Positions 1-8,181 of a stretch of DNA of 64,000 nucleotides are shown piece after piece. Both the position numbers and the translations under genes were made by a program. How positions within the stretch are numbered: the stretch's first letter is position 1; each line of letters opens with the position of its first letter. The notes under the pieces are model-generated. The model ran no database searches and was not told the DNA's origin. It saw nothing but the letters and a program-made list of their open reading frames with translations. This stretch comes from Actinomadura_E scrupuli (GTDB lineage Bacteria > Actinomycetota > Actinomycetes > Streptosporangiales > Streptosporangiaceae): assembly GCF_050971785.1 (NCBI RefSeq), contig NZ_JBPCCU010000004.1, positions 248,001-312,000 of the forward strand, in the 5' to 3' direction.

Positions 1-8
1 GCACAGCC

Positions 9-794
9 ATGATCCTGGACCGTTTCCTCATCACCGACCGGGTCGCGGTGGTCACCGGCGCGGGCCGGGGGATCGGTGCCGCCACCGCCGTCGCGCTGGC
101 CCAGGCCGGTGCCGACGTGGTCATCTCGGCCCGCACCGAGGAACAGCTCCACAAGGTGGCCCACGAGATCGAGGCGGCCGGCCGGCGGGCGCACGTGGTG
201 CCCGCCGACCTCAGCGACCTGGACGCGGCGGCGGGCCTGGCGGCCGCGGCGAAGGACGCGTTCGGGCGGCTGGACATCGTGGTCAACAACGTCGGCGGCA
301 CGATGCCCGCGGCGTTCCTCGACACCAAGCCGCAGCATCTCGAGAACGCGTTCCAGTTCAACGTCGGCATCGCGCACGCGCTGACCCGCGCCGCCGTGCC
401 GCACCTGCTGGAGACCGGCGGGTCCGTCGTCAACATCTCCTCGGTGATGGGCCGGGTGAGCGGGCGCGGTTTCCTGGCGTACGGCACCGCGAAGGCGGCC
501 CTGGCGCACTACACCCGACTGGCGGCGCTCGACCTGGCGCCGAAGGTCCGGATCAACGCCATCGCGGTGGGCTCGGTGGCGACCTCGGCCCTCGACATCG
601 TGATGACCAACGACGACCTGCGCACCCAGATGGAGGGCAACACCCCGCTGGGCCGGATCGGTGACCCCGACGACATCGCCGCCACGGTGCTCTATCTCGT
701 CTCGCCGGCCGGATCGTACGTCACCGGCAAGGTGCTCGAAGTGGACGGCGGCATCGACGCGCCAAACCTCGACCTGGGCCTTCCCGACCTGTAG
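9..794 (+). CDS. SDR family NAD(P)-dependent oxidoreductase
   Basis: A classical short-chain dehydrogenase/reductase of 261 residues, the usual length for the family. The Rossmann glycine motif TGAGRGIG lies at about residues 16-23, the structural NNVGG follows near residue 95, and the catalytic Ser...Tyr-x-x-x-Lys is present as an upstream serine and YGTAK. The C-terminus ends in the usual VTGKVLEVDGG strand. It is a cytosolic NAD(P)(H)-dependent alcohol or ketone oxidoreductase; the substrate cannot be told from sequence. Only 8 bases precede the ATG, so its ribosome site and any upstream partner lie outside the window. The next gene, about 100 bp on, is also an NAD(P)-dependent reductase, so the two may form one catabolic unit (inference). 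Confidence 0.93.
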   Translation: MILDRFLITDRVAVVTGAGRGIGAATAVALAQAGADVVISARTEEQLHKVAHEIEAAGRRAHVVPADLSDLDAAAGLAAAAKDAFGRLDIVVNNVGGTMPAAFLDTKPQHLENAFQFNVGIAHALTRAAVPHLLETGGSVVNISSVMGRVSGRGFLAYGTAKAALAHYTRLAALDLAPKVRINAIAVGSVATSALDIVMTNDDLRTQMEGNTPLGRIGDPDDIAATVLYLVSPAGSYVTGKVLEVDGGIDAPNLDLGLPDL

Positions 795-894
795 ACCGTT
801 TCCCGGACCCGTGCCCGCCCGAGTCGCCTCGGGCCGGCCCGAGGCCGACCGCCGTCCCTCCGGCGCCGCCGGATCCGAAGCAGAGGAGCCCGCA

Positions 895-1962
895 GTGACC
901 TATCGCGTCGTGCAATGGAGCACGGGCAACGTCGGCCGGCACGCGCTGGCCGGCATCGATGCCCGTCCGGATCTGGAGCTGGCCGGGGTCTGGGTGTCCA
1001 ACCCGGCCAAGGTCGGCAAGGACGCCGGTGAGCTCGCCGGTCTCGGCCGGGAGCTGGGTGTGGCCGCCACCGGCGACGCGGAGGCGGTGCTGGCACTGCG
1101 GCCCGACTGCGTGGTCTACACGGCGATGGCCGACGTCCGGATCTTCGAGGCGCTCGAGGACCTGGCCATGATCCTTCGCTCCGGCGCCAACGTGGTCTCC
1201 AGCAGCCCGGTGTTCCTGCAGTTCCCCGACGGGGTGGTGCCGGCGGAGATGTCCGACCCGATCCGGGCCGCGGCCGCCGAGGGCAACTCCTCGATCTTCG
1301 TCAACGGCATCGACCCCGGCTTCGCCAACGACTGGCTGCCGCTGTCGCTCACCTCGATCAGCGAGCGCATCGAGGAGGTGCGCTGCCTGGAGGTGCTCAA
1401 CTACGCGACGTACGACCAGGGCACGGTGCTGTTCGACATCATGGGGTTCGGCCGGCCCCTGGACGACATTCCGATGCTGCTGCAGCCCGGGGTGCTCACG
1501 ATGGCCTGGGGCAGCGTCGTCCGGCAGCTCGCCGCAGGGCTGGGGGTGGAGCTCGACGGCGTCGAGGAGTGGTTCACCCGGCTGCCCGCGCCGGAGACCT
1601 TCCAGGTCGCCTCCGGCCCGATCGAGAAGGGCACCGCGGCGGCCCTGCGGTTCGAGGTGCGCGGCATCGTGAACGGGCGCCCGGTCATCGTGCTGGAGCA
1701 CGTCACCCGGCTCCGCGACGACCTCGGGCCGGACTGGCCGCGGCCGGCCGGCGCCGGCTGCTACCGCGTGGTGGTGACCGGAGAGCCCAACTACACGCTC
1801 GACCTGCAGCTGCTGGGCACCGACGGTGACCACAACACGGCGGGTCTCAAGGCCACCGCGATGCGCCTGGTGAACGCGGTGCCGGCCGTCGTCGAGGCCC
1901 CGCCCGGCCTGCTGAGCGCGCTGGACCTGCCGCTGGTGACGGGCCGTGGCCTGATCCGCTGA
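895..1962 (+). CDS. dihydrodipicolinate-reductase-like NAD(P)H-dependent dehydrogenase
   Basis: A 355-residue protein with an N-terminal Rossmann fold (VVQWSTGNVGRHAL at about residues 5-18) and a DapB-like C-terminal half. It belongs to the broad family often labelled NAD(P)H-dependent amine dehydrogenase or dihydrodipicolinate-reductase-like, which includes 2,4-diaminopentanoate dehydrogenase. It is longer than true DapB (about 250-270), so a role in lysine synthesis is unlikely. The GTG at 895 is chosen because GAGGAG lies a few bases upstream and homology begins there; the same frame is open further upstream without conserved sequence. The substrate is unknown. It lies on the same strand as the SDR gene before it. 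Confidence 0.85.
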   Translation: MTYRVVQWSTGNVGRHALAGIDARPDLELAGVWVSNPAKVGKDAGELAGLGRELGVAATGDAEAVLALRPDCVVYTAMADVRIFEALEDLAMILRSGANVVSSSPVFLQFPDGVVPAEMSDPIRAAAAEGNSSIFVNGIDPGFANDWLPLSLTSISERIEEVRCLEVLNYATYDQGTVLFDIMGFGRPLDDIPMLLQPGVLTMAWGSVVRQLAAGLGVELDGVEEWFTRLPAPETFQVASGPIEKGTAAALRFEVRGIVNGRPVIVLEHVTRLRDDLGPDWPRPAGAGCYRVVVTGEPNYTLDLQLLGTDGDHNTAGLKATAMRLVNAVPAVVEAPPGLLSALDLPLVTGRGLIR

Positions 1963-1999
1963 CCTGACGACGTGGGTGCGAGTGTGAGCTGACACACAG

Positions 2000-2078
2000 C
2001 AGGCCCCCTGACCAAACCGCGGCGCCCTTCCGCTCCGAAGAAGGAAGCGACGGGCAACGGTGAGGTAAAGGGGGCCTG
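2000..2078 (+). promoter_or_regulatory. 5' leader hairpin that can mask the ribosome site of the lipid operon
   Basis: CAGGCCCCCT at 2000-2009 is perfectly complementary to AGGGGGCCTG at 2069-2078. The second arm contains the purine-rich ribosome-binding stretch and abuts the ATG at 2079. A smaller imperfect pairing (CTTCC with GGAAG) lies in the loop. Paired RNA would hide the translation start of the first gene. It could also act partly as a terminator for the preceding gene. No known riboswitch class is recognised. Confidence 0.5.
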
Positions 2079-3323
2079 ATGGGTGTCGTGGGCGCTCGGC
2101 GGCGGATCGCGGTCATCGGCGGGGGCGTGTCCGGGCTGACGGCCGCCCACGTCCTGCGGCGGTCCTGCGACATCACGCTGTACGAGGCCGACGACCGGCT
2201 CGGCGGCCACGCGCACACCCACGACCTGGGCGCGCACCGGGTCGACAGCGGCTTCATCGTGCACAACGAACGCACCTACCCGCAGCTCGTACGGCTCTTC
2301 CGCGAACTGGGCGTCACCACGCAGGACGCCGAGATGAGCATGTCGGTGAGCTGCCGGGGCTGCGGCCTCGAGTACGCCGGAGCCCGCGGCCCGGCGGGGC
2401 TGTTCGCGCGGCCGGGTTCCCTGGTCAGGCCCGCCTACCTGCGGATGCTCGCCGAGATCCCGCGCTTTCACCGCCGCGCCCGCGCCCTGCTGGCCGGACC
2501 CGACTCCGGCCGTACGCTCGCGGAGTTCCTGCGCGCCGGCCGGTTCTCGCCGTACTTCGTCCGGCACTTCGCGATCCCGCTGGTCTCCGCGGTGTGGTCC
2601 TGCGGGCCGCCGGCGGCGGGCGGCTACCCGGCCCGATACCTGTTCGCCTTCCTGGCCAACCACGGGATGCTGTCGGTTACCGGGGCGCCGCAGTGGAAGA
2701 CCGTCACCGGCGGTTCCCGCGGCTACGTGGAGCGGGTCGCCAAAGGGCTCGGCGCGGTGCTCACCGCCACCCCGGTGCGGGCGCTGCGGCGGCTCGCGAC
2801 CGGCGTCGAGGTACGCGACGGCGACGGCGGGGCGCGCCACTTCGACGGAGCGGTCGTCGCGACCCACCCCGGCCAGGCGCTGCGGCTGCTGGCCGATCCG
2901 ACCCCGGCCGAACGCGAGGTGCTCGGCGCCTTCACCTACTCCCGCAACGCGACGGTGCTGCACACCGACGAGAGCGTGCTGCCCCGGGCCAGGGCCGCCC
3001 GGGCCTCCTGGAACTACGCCATGGCCTCCTGCGACGCGGCCGGGCGGGCACATGTCTCCTACGACCTGACCCGGCTCCAGCGGCTGGACGCGGGCCCCTA
3101 CCTGGTCACTCTCAACGGCGACGTCCCCGACGAGCACGTCATCACCAGGATGGCGTACGAGCATCCGGTCTTCACCCGGGCCTCGGTCGCCGCACAGCGG
3201 CGGCTGCCCGCGCTGAACGACGGCACCGTCGCCTACGCGGGCGCCTACCACGGCTGGGGATTCCACGAGGACGGGTGCCGGTCCGGGGTCGAGGCCGCCC
3301 GCTCGCTGGGGGAGCGATGGTGA
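2079..3323 (+). CDS. FAD-dependent amine-oxidase-like oxidoreductase of the lipid operon
   Basis: A 414-residue flavoprotein with a dinucleotide-binding motif at the N-terminus (IAVIGGGVSGLTAAHVL, about residues 9-25) followed by the acidic strand end LYEADDRLGGHAHT. It belongs to the NAD(P)-binding/FAD amine-oxidase-like family found next to cyclopropane fatty acid synthase genes; the equivalent in Mycobacterium tuberculosis is Rv0449c beside ufaA1. It probably oxidises or desaturates a lipid intermediate, but the reaction has not been deduced. The last 7 bases overlap the start of the DUF1365 gene, indicating translational coupling. The ATG sits at the end of a leader hairpin. Confidence 0.88.
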   Translation: MGVVGARRRIAVIGGGVSGLTAAHVLRRSCDITLYEADDRLGGHAHTHDLGAHRVDSGFIVHNERTYPQLVRLFRELGVTTQDAEMSMSVSCRGCGLEYAGARGPAGLFARPGSLVRPAYLRMLAEIPRFHRRARALLAGPDSGRTLAEFLRAGRFSPYFVRHFAIPLVSAVWSCGPPAAGGYPARYLFAFLANHGMLSVTGAPQWKTVTGGSRGYVERVAKGLGAVLTATPVRALRRLATGVEVRDGDGGARHFDGAVVATHPGQALRLLADPTPAEREVLGAFTYSRNATVLHTDESVLPRARAARASWNYAMASCDAAGRAHVSYDLTRLQRLDAGPYLVTLNGDVPDEHVITRMAYEHPVFTRASVAAQRRLPALNDGTVAYAGAYHGWGFHEDGCRSGVEAARSLGERW

Positions 3324-4051
3324 CCGTCCCCGCCCTGTACGAGTGCGTGGTCACCCATGTCCGGCCGGGGCCGGTGCGCAACGCGTTCCGCTATGGCACC
3401 TACCTCTGGCTGGTCGACCTCGACGCGCTGCCCGGCAACCGCCTGCTGGCCTCGTTCGAGTCCCGGGACCACGCGGGCTCGCCCCGCCGCACCATCCGCG
3501 CCAACCTGGAGGACTTCCTCGGCGGGCACGGGGTGGACCTGCGCGGCGGCCGGATCCTCATGCTCACCAACGCCCGGGTGCTCGGGCACGTGTTCAACCC
3601 GCTGACCGTCTACTGGTGCCACGACCCCCGCGGTGCGCTCGCCTGCGTGGTCGCCGAGGTGCACAACACGTACGGCGGACGGCACCGCTACCTGCTGCGC
3701 CCCGACGCCGCCGGCCGGGCCCGGACCGCCAAGGAGTTCTACGTCTCGCCGTTCTACCCGGTCGAGGGCGCCTACCGGATGAGCCTGCCGGTCCCGGCGG
3801 CCGACCTCGCCCTCACGATCGCCCTGCACCGTGACGGCGAGCGCCCCTTCGTCGCGGGGCTGCGCGGCCGTGGCCGGCCGGCCACCCGCCGGGCCCTGCT
3901 GGGGATGGCGCTGCGGCACCCGGCGGCACCGCTGGCCGCCGCCGCCCGGATGCGGCTGCAGGGCATCCGGCTCTACCTCCGCGGCCTTCCGATCGTCCCC
4001 CGCCCGTCGGCCGGCGTTCCCGCCGGCGTCCAGCAGAGAGAACGAGCATGA
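3317..4051 (+). CDS. DUF1365 family protein
   Basis: A 244-residue DUF1365 protein starting MVTVPALYECVVTHVRPGP. It has the family's conserved NAFRYGTYLWLVDLD, LTNARVLGHVFNPLTVYWCHD and KEFYVSPFYPVEG segments. The biochemical role is unknown. DUF1365 genes travel with a cyclopropane-synthase-like methyltransferase and an FAD oxidoreductase, as in M. tuberculosis Rv0448c, so participation in membrane fatty acid modification is inferred from context. The ATG at 3317 overlaps the previous gene by 7 bp, and the stop overlaps the next gene as ATGA at 4048-4051. An open frame continues upstream of 3317 but lies inside the flavoprotein gene. Confidence 0.9.
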   Translation: MVTVPALYECVVTHVRPGPVRNAFRYGTYLWLVDLDALPGNRLLASFESRDHAGSPRRTIRANLEDFLGGHGVDLRGGRILMLTNARVLGHVFNPLTVYWCHDPRGALACVVAEVHNTYGGRHRYLLRPDAAGRARTAKEFYVSPFYPVEGAYRMSLPVPAADLALTIALHRDGERPFVAGLRGRGRPATRRALLGMALRHPAAPLAAAARMRLQGIRLYLRGLPIVPRPSAGVPAGVQQRERA

Positions 4052-5289
4052 CCACCATCCTGGGTAACGACGCCCGGCATTGGCCCGCGCTCGCGGTGGT
4101 TCCCGGGTCGCGGATCCGGGCGACCGTGGCCCGGAGGCTGTTCACCCGGGCCGTGACCGGGCTGCCGGTCACCGTGCTGCTGCCCGGCGCCGTGCTCGGC
4201 GCCGGCGGCCCGCAGATGCGGATCGTGCGGCCGGGGCCCTTCTTCGCGCGGCTCGGAGCCGACGGGCTGATCGGGTTCGGCGAGTCCTACATGGCGGGCG
4301 ACTGGCGGTCCCCGGACCTGCCGGGCCTGCTCACCGCCTTCGCCACCCGGATGGCCACGCTGGTGCCGCCGCGGTTGCAGCGGCTGCGGCCGCTGGCCGT
4401 CCGGCGCCCGCCGCCCGCCGACGACGGCACGATCGAGGGGGCCCGCCGCAACGTCCAGCGGCACTACGACCTGTCCAACGCGCTGTTCGCGGCGTTCCTC
4501 GACGAGAGCATGACCTACTCCGCGGCGCTGTTCGACGTGGACTACGGGGGCGGGGTCATCGCCGGTGACCTGGCGGCCGCCCAGTACCGCAAGATCGACC
4601 GGCTGCTCGACCTCACCGGGGTCGGGCCGGACTCGCGGGTGCTGGAGATCGGTACCGGCTGGGGCGCGCTCGCCGTCCGGGCCGGCGCGCGCGGCGCCCG
4701 GGTCCGGTCCGTCACGCTCTCGGCCGAGCAGCGGGACCTGGCGCGCCGCCGGGTCGCGGAGGCGGGCCTGGCCGACCGGGTCGCCGTCGACCTGTGCGAC
4801 TACCGCGAGGCCACCGGCAGGTACGACGCGGTCATCAGCATCGAGATGGTCGAGGCCGTGGGCGCGCGGCACTGGCCCGCCTATTTCGGGGCGCTGGAGG
4901 GGGTGCTGGCCCCCGGCGGCCGGGCCGGGCTCCAGTCGATCACGATGCCGCACGACCGGATGACGGCCTCCCGCGGCACCTACACCTGGGTGCAGAAGTA
5001 CATCTTCCCCGGCGGGCTCATCCCGTCCGCCCAGGCGGTGCGGGAGAGCGCGGAGTCGGCGGGACTGCGGGTCGCGGACCGGTTCGCCTTCGGCCCGCAC
5101 TATGCCGAGACCCTCCGGCTCTGGCGGCGGAGCTTCCTCGCCGCCGCCGGCGAGGTGGCCGGACTCGGTTTCGACGACACCTTCCGCCGCATGTGGGAGC
5201 TCTATCTCGCCTACTCCGAGGCGGGCTTCCGGTCCGGCTACCTCGACGTCCAGCAGTTCCTGCTGACCCGACAGGGGGATCCACGATGA
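4048..5289 (+). CDS. cyclopropane-fatty-acyl-phospholipid synthase family methyltransferase (UfaA1-like)
   Basis: A 413-residue SAM-dependent methyltransferase of the CFA synthase family. Visible motifs are HYDLSNALFAAFLDESMTYS (about residues 145-165), the SAM-binding VLEIGTGWGALAV (about 197-209), SIEMVEAVG, and the lipid-site region TYTWVQKYIFPGGLIPS. It should transfer a methyl or methylene group from S-adenosylmethionine to the double bond of a phospholipid acyl chain at the membrane. The M. tuberculosis homologue in the same gene order, UfaA1, has been reported to make tuberculostearic acid; cyclopropanation or mid-chain methyl branching are both possible here. It is coupled by ATGA overlaps to the genes on both sides. 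Confidence 0.92.
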   Translation: MTTILGNDARHWPALAVVPGSRIRATVARRLFTRAVTGLPVTVLLPGAVLGAGGPQMRIVRPGPFFARLGADGLIGFGESYMAGDWRSPDLPGLLTAFATRMATLVPPRLQRLRPLAVRRPPPADDGTIEGARRNVQRHYDLSNALFAAFLDESMTYSAALFDVDYGGGVIAGDLAAAQYRKIDRLLDLTGVGPDSRVLEIGTGWGALAVRAGARGARVRSVTLSAEQRDLARRRVAEAGLADRVAVDLCDYREATGRYDAVISIEMVEAVGARHWPAYFGALEGVLAPGGRAGLQSITMPHDRMTASRGTYTWVQKYIFPGGLIPSAQAVRESAESAGLRVADRFAFGPHYAETLRLWRRSFLAAAGEVAGLGFDDTFRRMWELYLAYSEAGFRSGYLDVQQFLLTRQGDPR

Positions 5290-6604
5290 CCGCCACGACC
5301 CGCACTCCCGCCGACGCCACCCGGACCGGCGGCGTGGCCCGCCTGCTGGAGCCGGTGGTCCACGGGCTGTTCGGCGGCGCGCCGCCGGTCCGGCTGCGCG
5401 CCTGGGACGGCAGCACGCTCGGCCCCGTCGGCGGGCCGGTACTGGTGCTGCGTTCCCGCGACGCCCTGCGCAGGCTGCTGTGGAACCCCGGCGAGCTCGG
5501 CGTCGCCCAGGCGTACGTCACCGGCGAGCTCGACGTGGAGGGCGACCTCGCCGACGGGCTGCGCCGGGTGCGCGCCGCCACCGCCGGACGGCGGCCACGG
5601 CCCACCCCCCGGCTGGTGGCCGGCGCCGTACGCGCCGCGCTGGCGCTGGGCGTGGTCGGCCCGCCCCCGGCGCGCCCCGCCACCCAGGCGCGGCTGTCCG
5701 GCCGGCCGCACAGCGCGCGGCGGGCCCGCGCGGCGATCTCGCACCACTACGACCTGTCCAACGACTTCTACGCGCTGATCCTCGATCCCGCCATGGCCTA
5801 CTCGTGCGCCTACTGGGCCCGCGACGCCATGACCCTGGAGGAGGCCCAGCGCGCGAAACTGGACCTGATCTGCCGCAAGCTCGGTTGCGGCCCGGCATGC
5901 GGCTGCTCGACGTCGGCTGCGGGTGGGGCTCCCTGATCGTGCACGCCGCCCGTGAGTACGGCGTGCACGCCACCGGGGTCACCCTGTCCGCCGAGCAGGC
6001 CGGGCTCGCCCGCGAGCGGGCCGCCGGGCTCGACGTGGAGGTCCTGTTGCGCGACTACCGGGAGGTCCGCGCCGAGCCCGGTGACGGCCCCTACGACGCC
6101 GTCGCGTCGGTCGAGATGGGCGAGCACGTCGGCCGGGACGACTACCCGGTCTACGCGGCGGCGCTGCACCGGCTGGTCCGCCCCGGCGGCCGGGTGCTGG
6201 TCCAGCAGATGTCGCGGGCCGGGCGCGCTCCCGGCGGCGGTGCCTTCATCGAGAACCACATCGCCCCCGACATGCACATGCGCCCGGTGGGCGAGACCGT
6301 CGCGCTGATCGAGCGGGCCGGGCTGGAGGTCCGGGACGTCCACGCCCTCCGCGAGCACTACGTGCGCACCGTCCGCCGGTGGCATGCCACGTTCGAGGCG
6401 CGCTGGGACGAGATCGTCGCCCTGGTGGGGAGGGAGACGGCGCGCGTGTGGCGGCTGTACCTGGTCGGCGGTGCGCTCGCCTTCGAGGAGGGCCGGATGG
6501 GCGTCGACCAGATCCTGGCCGTGCGCCGGGCCTCCGGCGGCCGCGGGGACGGCACCGGCACCGGCGTCGGCGGGACTCCGGCGGACCGGGAGGGGTGGCG
6601 ATGA
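5286..6604 (+). pseudogene. second cyclopropane-synthase-like methyltransferase, frameshifted
   Basis: A second CFA-synthase-family gene starts at the ATG at 5286 (ATGA overlap). It reads through HHYDLSNDFYALILDPAMAYS to LICRKLG at about 5886, then loses frame. The SAM-binding motif MRLLDVGCGWGSL and the rest (VEMGEHVG, FIENHIAPDMHMRPVGE) continue in the -1 frame to 6604. The span is 1319 nt, one short of a multiple of three. Restoring one base in the GC run at about 5886-5893 would give a 439-residue protein. The break is either a real inactivating deletion or a sequencing error in a G/C run. Both halves look under selection, with no other stops, which favours a recent change or an error. 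Confidence 0.85.
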
Positions 6605-7416
6605 GCTCCTTCGCCCTCGCACCGTTCCTGTGGAACCTGCCGCTGACGGCGGTCACCGTCGCCGTGGTCCTGGCGATCACCTACGCGGTCGCGTTGCGGG
6701 CCGGCCGGCACAGCGTCATCGACGTCGCGTGGGGCCTGGGGTTCGCCGCGGTGGCGCTGGTGACGTGCGCGGCGTCCGCCGGTCAGGCCGAGGGATCCCG
6801 CCGGTGGCTGATCACCGCGCTCACCGTGGTCTGGGGCGTACGGCTCGCCGCGCACGTCGCCTGGCGTTCCCGGGGCAAGGGCGAGGACCGGCGCTACGAG
6901 GAACTGCTGAGCCGGGCTCCGGGGGACCGGAACCGGTACGCCCTCCGCAAGGTCTACTTCCCGCAGGGCGTCGTCCTGTGGTTCGTCTCGCTGCCGGTGC
7001 AGGTGGCGATGTACGCGGGCGGGCCCGCCGGGCGGCTGCTGCTGGTCGGCGCGCTGATCTGGGCGGCGGGATTCCTCTTCGAGACGGTCGGGGACTTCCA
7101 GCTCGCCCGGTTCACCGGTGATCCGGCCAACCGCGGCGAGGTCATGGACGGCGGGCTGTGGCGCTACACCCGCCACCCCAACTACTTCGGCGACGCCCTG
7201 GTCTGGTGGGGGATCTTCCTGGCCGCCTGCGACCAGTGGCCCGGGGCGCTGACCGTCCTGTCCCCGGTGCTGATGACCTGGCTGCTGGCCAGGGGCACCG
7301 GCAAGCCGCTGCTGGAGCGGAGCATGGAGCGCACCCGCCCGGGCTATGCCGGCTACGCGGCGCGTACCAGCGGCTTCGTCCCGTGGCCCCCGCGCCGGCC
7401 GGGCCCGGAGGAGTAG
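6601..7416 (+). CDS. DUF1295 family integral membrane protein
   Basis: A 271-residue multi-pass membrane protein of the DUF1295/isoprenylcysteine methyltransferase-like and steroid-5-alpha-reductase-like superfamily. Hydrophobic segments cover about residues 12-35, 42-60, 70-85, 125-165 and 205-225. The conserved GGLWRYTRHPNYFGDALVWWG near residues 183-203 is the family signature, and RYALRKVYFPQG also fits. The likely role is membrane-bound lipid reduction or methylation with the upstream methyltransferases; M. tuberculosis Rv0446c holds the same place. The ATG at 6601 overlaps the preceding stop (ATGA), so it is the last gene of the operon. Confidence 0.88.
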   Translation: MSSFALAPFLWNLPLTAVTVAVVLAITYAVALRAGRHSVIDVAWGLGFAAVALVTCAASAGQAEGSRRWLITALTVVWGVRLAAHVAWRSRGKGEDRRYEELLSRAPGDRNRYALRKVYFPQGVVLWFVSLPVQVAMYAGGPAGRLLLVGALIWAAGFLFETVGDFQLARFTGDPANRGEVMDGGLWRYTRHPNYFGDALVWWGIFLAACDQWPGALTVLSPVLMTWLLARGTGKPLLERSMERTRPGYAGYAARTSGFVPWPPRRPGPEE

Positions 7417-7417
7417 G

Positions 7418-7446
7418 CCACCGGGACCTGCGAGGCGAGCCGGTGG
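7418..7446 (+). terminator. putative terminator after the lipid operon
   Basis: CCACCGG (7418-7424) and CCGGTGG (7440-7446) form a 7-bp perfect stem with a 15-nt loop just after the DUF1295 stop. There is no U-tract, as is common in actinomycetes. Confidence 0.45.
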
Positions 7447-7450
7447 GCAG

Positions 7451-7487
7451 CGTCGGGAAAGTTTTCTTGGCAGTTCTCTTTCCGACG
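7451..7487. promoter_or_regulatory. inverted repeat just upstream of the hydrogenase promoter
   Basis: CGTCGGGAAAG (7451-7461) and CTTTCCGACG (7478-7487) are complementary apart from one extra G, with a 16-nt AT-richer centre. The repeat ends five bases before the TTGACA box, so it is placed like an activator or repressor site. A terminator role for the upstream operon is the alternative. Confidence 0.45.
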
Positions 7488-7492
7488 CCGCG

Positions 7493-7520
7493 TTGACATG
7501 GGGAGCACTCAGCGTAGCGT
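7493..7520 (+). promoter_or_regulatory. sigma70-type promoter of the hydrogenase operon
   Basis: A perfect -35 TTGACA (7493-7498) is followed after 16 bp by TAGCGT (7515-7520), a good actinomycete -10 box. The first gene starts at 7561, giving a leader of about 35 nt. This is the only long non-coding gap before the operon. Confidence 0.65.
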
Positions 7521-7560
7521 TGTGATCACGGAAAGTGAAGCTCGCTGAGGGGGTGTCGCG

Positions 7561-8181
7561 ATGTGCCTGCTGCCCGATCTGGAGGCGGCCGTGCCCGACG
7601 CCTTCTCCCGGCGGGAGAAGTGCGCCGGTGAGCTCGCGGGCGACGCCGGGCGCGTGGCGTTCGCCTGCCGGGACATGGCCTCGCGGTTCCATCGGGGCGG
7701 CAAGCTGCTGGTGTTCGGCAGCGGATCGGCCGGCAGCGACGCGGCCCACATCGCGGTCGAGTTCATGCACCCGGTCACGGTCGGCAAGCGGGCGCTGCCC
7801 GCCATGGCACTGGCCGGTGACGGCGGCGGCGTCACCGGGATCGGGGCGCGGGCGGGTCTCGCCGAGATCTACGCCCATCAGCTGCGGCACTTCGCCGCCG
7901 CCGCGGACATCGCCCTGGGCCTGTCGTCGGACGGGCGGTGCGCCGCCGTCGCCCGGGGACTGGAGGTCGCCCGGGAGCTCGGCCTGCTCACCGTGGCGCT
8001 GCTCGGCGGCGACGGCGGCGACCTCGTGGAGCCGGCCACGGTGGACCACGTGCTGGTGGTGCGCTCCGCCGACCCCCTCGTGGTCAAGGAGGTCCACGTC
8101 ACGATCTACCACGTGCTCTGGGAACTGGTCCATGTGTTCCTCGACCAGCCCGGCGTCATCGGGCCGGAGGTGGTCGTGTGA
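7561..8181 (+). CDS. SIS-domain phosphoheptose-isomerase-like protein 1 of the hydrogenase operon
   Basis: A 206-residue single SIS-domain protein similar in length to GmhA (sedoheptulose-7-phosphate isomerase). The phosphate-sugar-binding region reads LLVFGSGSAGSDAAHIAVEF (about residues 57-76) and the C-terminal helix VHVTIYHVLWELVHVF carries the family's acidic and His positions. Its loop is changed from the canonical GNGGSxxDAQ, so it may not be a true heptose isomerase. It is first in the hydrogenase operon, with GAGGGGG upstream of the ATG and a GTGA overlap with the next gene. The role in hydrogenase biogenesis is unknown. Confidence 0.82.
   Translation: MCLLPDLEAAVPDAFSRREKCAGELAGDAGRVAFACRDMASRFHRGGKLLVFGSGSAGSDAAHIAVEFMHPVTVGKRALPAMALAGDGGGVTGIGARAGLAEIYAHQLRHFAAAADIALGLSSDGRCAAVARGLEVARELGLLTVALLGGDGGDLVEPATVDHVLVVRSADPLVVKEVHVTIYHVLWELVHVFLDQPGVIGPEVVV

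Noticed and set aside
1791..3266. 491-codon minus-strand frame opposite the FAD oxidoreductase
   Set aside because: It has shadow-type composition and runs through the leader hairpin and the end of the previous gene.
5886..5893. Programmed ribosomal frameshift in the second methyltransferase
   Set aside because: No slippery heptamer with a downstream structure is evident, and the family does not use recoding; deletion or sequencing error is simpler.
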